Shown here: positions 60,047 to 64,000 of the stretch, one piece after another
How the letters are laid out: every line of letters starts with the position of its first letter
Numbering within the stretch: position 1 is the stretch's first letter
Assembly: GCF_007431345.1 (NCBI RefSeq)
Contig: NZ_CP041730.1
Coordinates: 2,976,001 to 3,040,000 of the forward strand
Direction of reading: 5' to 3'
Source: Chitinimonas arctica
Lineage (GTDB): Bacteria > Pseudomonadota > Gammaproteobacteria > Burkholderiales > Chitinimonadaceae
Length of the DNA: 64,000 nt
Notes under the pieces: model-generated
Told to the model about the DNA's origin: nothing
The model's input: the letters and a program-made list of their open reading frames with translations, nothing else
The model's database searches: none
Program-made: the position numbers and the translations under genes

Positions 60047-60778
60047 ATGCCTGCATGGGCGATCTGTTGCTGGGCCCTCCTGGCACTGGGCGTGCAGGCG
60101 GAAGTGCTGCGGGTCGGCTTCGGCACCAATAAGCCGCCCTATATCTTCGAAGTCGAAAAGCGCGGCCTGGAATACGAAATCATCGAACAGGCCGCCGCCC
60201 AGGCCGATTTCCAGATCGAACCCTTCTTCGCGCCGATGGAACGGCTGCACCGCATGTTGGAATTGGGCCAGCTGGATGCCATCAGTACCACCAACGAGCA
60301 CAGTGGGGTACGGGCGTTCTATTCCAAGCCCTATATCGAATACCACAACGTGGCGGTCGCCCTGGCCGCCCGCAATCTGGATATTCGCAGCATCGCCGAC
60401 CTGGGCCGTTACTCGGTCAGTGCCTTCCAGCGCGCGCGCAAATTGTTGGGGGCGGAATTCCAGGCCATGGCCGACAAAAACCCCCACTACCGCGAGGAAG
60501 CCCAGCAGGTGGTGCGGAACCGGCTCCTGTATGCCCGCCGCATCGATGTCGTGGTGGGCGACCGGCGCATTATCGAATACTTCAACCAGGAACTGCTCAA
60601 GACGGGCGGCGTGGCCGATGCGCGCCAACCGGTGACCTGGTACCCCGTTTTCCCCGCCACGCCTTACCAATTGGGCTTTCGCCAGGAAGCCTTGCGCGAC
60701 CGCTTCAATGTGGGGTTGGATACATTGCGGCGGAGCGGCGACTACAGCGCCCTCGAAAAGAAATACGCGGTGTACTAG
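60047..60778 (+). CDS. Polar amino-acid-type periplasmic binding protein (SBP family 3)
   Basis: The 243 aa protein has a signal peptide (MPAWAICCWALLALGVQA). The ATG at 60047 is placed seven bases after GGAG; a GTG at 60041 is an alternative. The mature part VLRVGFGTNKPPYIFEVEKR, then GLEYEIIEQAAAQADF and FAPMERLHRMLELGQLDAI, is the SBP_bac_3 pattern. No permease or ATPase follows, as in many stand-alone family members; ligand unknown. Confidence 0.88.
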   Translation: MPAWAICCWALLALGVQAEVLRVGFGTNKPPYIFEVEKRGLEYEIIEQAAAQADFQIEPFFAPMERLHRMLELGQLDAISTTNEHSGVRAFYSKPYIEYHNVAVALAARNLDIRSIADLGRYSVSAFQRARKLLGAEFQAMADKNPHYREEAQQVVRNRLLYARRIDVVVGDRRIIEYFNQELLKTGGVADARQPVTWYPVFPATPYQLGFRQEALRDRFNVGLDTLRRSGDYSALEKKYAVY

Positions 60779-60797
60779 CGCCGGAGAGTGGATGCAA

Positions 60798-60822
60798 AAC
60801 GGCCACCCAATGGGTGGCCGTT
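60798..60822 (-). terminator. Terminator of ppa
   Basis: AACGGCCACCC and GGGTGGCCGTT form an 11-bp stem with a three-base loop; on the minus strand it continues TTTTGC, fitting termination of ppa 25 bases after its stop. Confidence 0.75.
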
Positions 60823-60846
60823 CCAATTGCGCGTTACCGGTGCTGC

Positions 60847-61371
60847 TTACTTGTAACGGGCAACGCCATCCACCAGTTCCTTGTGGGCGGCTTCGATGCC
60901 TTCCCAACCGGTGACCTTGACCCACTTGCCCTTTTCCAGATCCTTGTAGTGCTCGAAGAAGTGCTGGATCTGATCCAGCAGCAGGGTCGGCAGGTCGGTA
61001 CGGGTCTTGATGTCCTTGTACATCGGGCACAGCTTGTCCACCGGGACGGCGATCAGCTTGGCGTCCACGCCGGCTTCGTCTTCCATCATCAGCACGCCCA
61101 ATGCGCGGCAACGCACCACCACGCCCAGGCTGAGCGGGAAGGGGGTGACCACCAGCACATCGACCGGATCGCCGTCTTCCGACAGGGTCATCGGCACATA
61201 GCCGTAGTTGCACGGGTAGAACATGGCGGTGCCCATGAAGCGGTCCACGAACATCGCGCCGCTTTCCTTGTCTACTTCGTACTTGATCGGCGAGGCGTTG
61301 GCGGGGATTTCAATGATGACATTGAACTCATCGGGCAGTTTCGCCCCTGGCGTGACGTTGTGCAGACTCAT
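60847..61371 (-). CDS. ppa: Soluble inorganic pyrophosphatase, family I
   Basis: It hydrolyses pyrophosphate in the cytosol, pulling biosynthetic reactions forward. 174 aa from the ATG at 61371; the frame continues upstream without homology. The metal-binding segment is EDGDPVDVLVVTPFPL near residue 67, the substrate lysines lie in SPIKYEVDKESG, and MKxI/KIxT parts read MYKDIKTRTDLP. It is divergent from the membrane pyrophosphatase gene, so two unrelated PPi-using enzymes share one promoter region. Confidence 0.97.
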   Translation of the reverse strand: MSLHNVTPGAKLPDEFNVIIEIPANASPIKYEVDKESGAMFVDRFMGTAMFYPCNYGYVPMTLSEDGDPVDVLVVTPFPLSLGVVVRCRALGVLMMEDEAGVDAKLIAVPVDKLCPMYKDIKTRTDLPTLLLDQIQHFFEHYKDLEKGKWVKVTGWEGIEAAHKELVDGVARYK

Positions 61372-61576
61372 GAATGGAACTCTTCGCGTAGTGATGGATG
61401 CATGGAGGCGCCCTGCGCGGGCAGGCCACCCTCTAGCCCGCAATCTTATCATTTCCAGGCATGGCGGAAGCATCCTCGGGCGAGCCCGCTTGTATGCCCC
61501 TGCCGCCGCACCTATACCTATGTGTCCGCGCTCCGCATGGACGAGTGAATACCAATACCTAGCTAGGAGGTTCCTG

Positions 61577-63694
61577 ATGACGTCAACCACGGCACTGTAC
61601 TTCGCCTTGGCTTGCGGCCTGGTGGCCGTAATGTTTGGATTTATCTGGCGCAGCTGGATTTTGGCGCAGGACGCCGGGAATGCCCGCATGCAGGAAATCT
61701 CTGCGGCCATCCAGCAAGGCGCACAGGCCTATCTGGCAAGGCAGTACAAGACAATTGGCCTGGTCGGCGTGATCCTGGCCATCCTGATCGGGGTATTTAT
61801 CCACGGCGTGACGGCAGCCGCGTTTGTGGCGGGTGCGGTACTTTCCGGTGCCTGCGGCTTTATCGGCATGAATATTTCCGTGCGGGCCAATGTCCGCACC
61901 GCCCAGGCAGCCACCCTGGGCATCCAGCCGGCGCTCAAGGTCGCCTTCCGCGGCGGCGCCATCACCGGCTTGCTGGTGGTCGGACTGGGTTTGCTGGGTG
62001 TCAGCCTGCTTTATATGTACTTGATTGCGCAGGCAGCGCCGGGCGCCGAGCTGACCGACACGCTGCGGCCCCTGATGGGCTTTGCCTTCGGCGCTTCGCT
62101 GATTTCCATCTTCGCCCGTCTGGGCGGCGGTATCTTCACCAAGGGTGCCGACGTCGGCGCCGATCTGGTCGGCAAGGTGGAGGCCGGCATCCCGGAGGAC
62201 GATCCGCGTAATCCGGCCGTGATTGCCGATAATGTCGGCGATAACGTCGGCGACTGCGCCGGCATGGCGGCCGACCTGTTCGAGACCTATGCCGTTACCC
62301 TGATCGCCACCATGGTGCTGGGCGCGGTGATGATCAAGGGCGCGGCGGGCGAGGCGGCGGTCTATCCGCTGGCATTGGGTGGCCTGTCCATTCTGGCTTC
62401 CATCGTCGGCTGCTTTTTCGTCAAGGCCAGCCCAGGCACTACCAATGTGATGCCCGCCCTGTATCGCGGCTTGATCGTGGCGGGTTTGATTTCGCTGGTG
62501 GGCTTCTACTTCGTGACCGATGCGGTGCTGCCCGACAATGTCCTGGGCGAGGCCGGCAGCCGGATCAAGCTATTTGGCGCCGCCACGGTCGGTCTGCTGC
62601 TGACGGGTATCCTGGTGTGGGTCACCGAGTACTACACCGGTACCCAATATGGTCCGGTACGGCATATCGCCAAGGCCTCCACCACCGGGCACGGCACCAA
62701 TATCATCGCCGGCATCGGTGTCAGCATGAAGTCCACGGCCTGGCCGGTCTTGTTTATCTGCGCCGCCATCCTGGCCGCATATTATCTGGGCGGCTTGTAC
62801 GGTATCGCCGTGGCCGCGACCGCCATGCTGTCCATGGCCGGTATTGTCGTCGCGCTGGATGCCTATGGGCCGATCACCGACAACGCCGGCGGGATCGCCG
62901 AGATGGCCGGCCTGCCCGAATCGGTCCGGGCCATCACCGACCCGCTCGATGCGGTGGGCAATACCACCAAGGCGGTGACCAAGGGCTATGCCATCGGTTC
63001 CGCCGGCTTGGCGGCACTGGTGCTGTTCGCCGACTACACCCACGCCTTGTCCGCCAGCGGCCATGTGGTGCGTTTCGACCTGTCCGACCATATGGTGATC
63101 GTGGGCCTGTTTATCGGCGGCCTGATCCCCTTCCTGTTCGCCGCTTTTGCCATGGAAGCGGTGGGACGCGCGGCCGGCGCCGTGGTGGAAGAGGTGCGGC
63201 GGCAGTTCCGCGAGATTCCCGGCATCATGGAAGGAACGGCCAAGCCGGAATATGGCCGCGCGGTCGATATGCTGACCGGCGCCGCCATCCGCGAAATGAT
63301 CGTGCCTTCGCTCCTACCCGTCGTCGCGCCCATCCTGGTGGGGCTGTTGCTGGGACCGGTGGCCTTGGGCGGCTTGCTGATGGGAACCATCGTGACCGGC
63401 TTGTTCGTCGCTATCTCCATGTGTACCGGCGGCGGCGCCTGGGACAATGCGAAGAAATATATCGAAGAAGGCAATCACGGCGGCAAGGGTAGCGAAGCGC
63501 ACAAGGCGGCGGTGACCGGCGATACGGTGGGCGATCCCTACAAGGATACGGCCGGTCCGGCGGTCAATCCCCTGATCAAGATCATCAATATCGTGGCGCT
63601 ATTGATCGTGCCGCTGCTGCCCATGGTCGGCCAGGAAGGAGCCGTGCCGACGCCCGTGGTTGCACATATCAGCGTCCCGGCCGCGACGAAGTAG
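61577..63694 (+). CDS. hppA: Membrane-bound proton-pumping pyrophosphatase, K+-independent type
   Basis: The 705 aa protein has about 16 hydrophobic segments and uses PPi hydrolysis to pump protons out of the cytoplasm. The start has a perfect AGGAGG at 61565-61570. Catalytic acidic motifs are DVGADLVGKVE, DNVGDNVGD and, near the C-terminus, GDTVGDPYKDTAGP. The sequence GNTTKAVTKG has Lys where K+-dependent enzymes have Ala, the known marker of the K+-independent class. Confidence 0.96.
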   Translation: MTSTTALYFALACGLVAVMFGFIWRSWILAQDAGNARMQEISAAIQQGAQAYLARQYKTIGLVGVILAILIGVFIHGVTAAAFVAGAVLSGACGFIGMNISVRANVRTAQAATLGIQPALKVAFRGGAITGLLVVGLGLLGVSLLYMYLIAQAAPGAELTDTLRPLMGFAFGASLISIFARLGGGIFTKGADVGADLVGKVEAGIPEDDPRNPAVIADNVGDNVGDCAGMAADLFETYAVTLIATMVLGAVMIKGAAGEAAVYPLALGGLSILASIVGCFFVKASPGTTNVMPALYRGLIVAGLISLVGFYFVTDAVLPDNVLGEAGSRIKLFGAATVGLLLTGILVWVTEYYTGTQYGPVRHIAKASTTGHGTNIIAGIGVSMKSTAWPVLFICAAILAAYYLGGLYGIAVAATAMLSMAGIVVALDAYGPITDNAGGIAEMAGLPESVRAITDPLDAVGNTTKAVTKGYAIGSAGLAALVLFADYTHALSASGHVVRFDLSDHMVIVGLFIGGLIPFLFAAFAMEAVGRAAGAVVEEVRRQFREIPGIMEGTAKPEYGRAVDMLTGAAIREMIVPSLLPVVAPILVGLLLGPVALGGLLMGTIVTGLFVAISMCTGGGAWDNAKKYIEEGNHGGKGSEAHKAAVTGDTVGDPYKDTAGPAVNPLIKIINIVALLIVPLLPMVGQEGAVPTPVVAHISVPAATK

Positions 63695-63745
63695 TCGCTT
63701 CCCGGCTTATTGCTATATAGGGGTGGGGGGTATACGCTGGCGGCT

Positions 63746-64000
63746 ATGTCGGATCCCACTTCCCCCCTTATCGCCCACTCGCTCAAGCCGCAGGCCTTTC
63801 GCATCGAAGGCATGAGCTGTACCGCTTGCGCCGCGCGCATCGAAAAGCTGCTCAATCGCCAGCCGGGCGTCACCGCCAGCGTCAGTTTCGCGGCCGAGCG
63901 GGCCACTGTCGCCGGCCTGGATGACGCTGCCGTCATGGCGCTGGTGGAGAAGGCCGGTTTTCGTGCCCAGCCGCACGCGGATGGCCCGGTGATCGCGCAA
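63746..64000 (+). CDS. Heavy-metal P-type ATPase, N-terminal metal-binding part (runs off right edge)
   Basis: The visible 85 codons open with a short polar tail, then one heavy-metal-associated domain with GMSCTACAARIEKLL; the CxxC pair (near residues 25 and 28) binds Cu(I) in CopA-type ATPases. The domain continues to KAGFRAQ and the membrane part lies outside the window. A stand-alone metallochaperone is less likely, as the frame remains open to the edge. Copper export is the likely role. Confidence 0.82.
   Translation, partial: MSDPTSPLIAHSLKPQAFRIEGMSCTACAARIEKLLNRQPGVTASVSFAAERATVAGLDDAAVMALVEKAGFRAQPHADGPVIAQ

Overview
The window is a high-GC bacterial chromosome segment (by eye about 60-65% G+C) from a Gram-negative, ubiquinone-using betaproteobacterium. 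Two ubiquinone hydroxylases plus UbiB, a stand-alone RnfB, a PilS/PilR pair, PEP carboxylase, porin-like and DsbC envelope proteins, and a very long DUF3683 FAD/Fe-S oxidoreductase together suggest Neisseriales or Burkholderiales. The genus cannot be fixed from the sequence alone.

Layout: 1-806 is the N-terminal part of a GGDEF protein that runs off the left edge. 0.9-5.2 kb holds an AAA ATPase, transaldolase and the Kup potassium transporter. 5.3-9.8 kb is one tight minus-strand operon, folD-pyrD-rnfB-(75 aa membrane protein)-pilZ-nth-ampD. A plus-strand tRNA operon Pro(TGG)-Arg(TCT)-His(GTG) with a near-consensus promoter and a clear terminator lies at 9.86-10.26 kb. 10.3-13.8 kb holds two tiny overlapping ORFs, slyD, a DUF2237 gene, carbonic anhydrase and a YegD-type Hsp70. 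13.9-14.7 kb is a lower-GC two-gene insert coding for an HNHP-motif protein and a 64 aa partner. 14.8-34 kb is mostly housekeeping: pilRS, an EamA exporter, an ABC exporter, ilvA, the 1276 aa oxidoreductase, ubiB, a porin with a small periplasmic binding-like protein, and ppc.

The accessory core is 34.3-43.8 kb. A 1220-codon RHS/YD-repeat gene loses its 3' end at an IS carrying a DDE transposase. Beyond it lies a chain of gene fragments and toxin-antitoxin modules: an RHS-locus fragment, an intact HipB/HipA pair, a second copy of the same 203-bp fragment now fused to the tail of a HigB-like toxin, the orphan HigA-like antitoxin, a tRNA 2'-phosphotransferase (KptA) that has lost its N-terminus, and an intact Phd/VapC-like pair. 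The order of fragments suggests repeated recombination in one hot spot.

43.8-46.3 kb is a four-gene bufferin-type locus: a DUF2282 peptide precursor, a DUF692/MNIO enzyme, a DUF2063 partner and DoxX. 46.6-64 kb is again core: murB, a dppBCDF-type peptide ABC transporter without its binding protein, a branched-chain-type binding protein, coaD, an RlmK-like methyltransferase, pepP-nudK-ubiH-ubiF-like, dsbC, an amino-acid-type binding protein, soluble pyrophosphatase (ppa) divergent from a membrane proton-pumping pyrophosphatase (hppA), and the start of a metal P-type ATPase that runs off the right edge.
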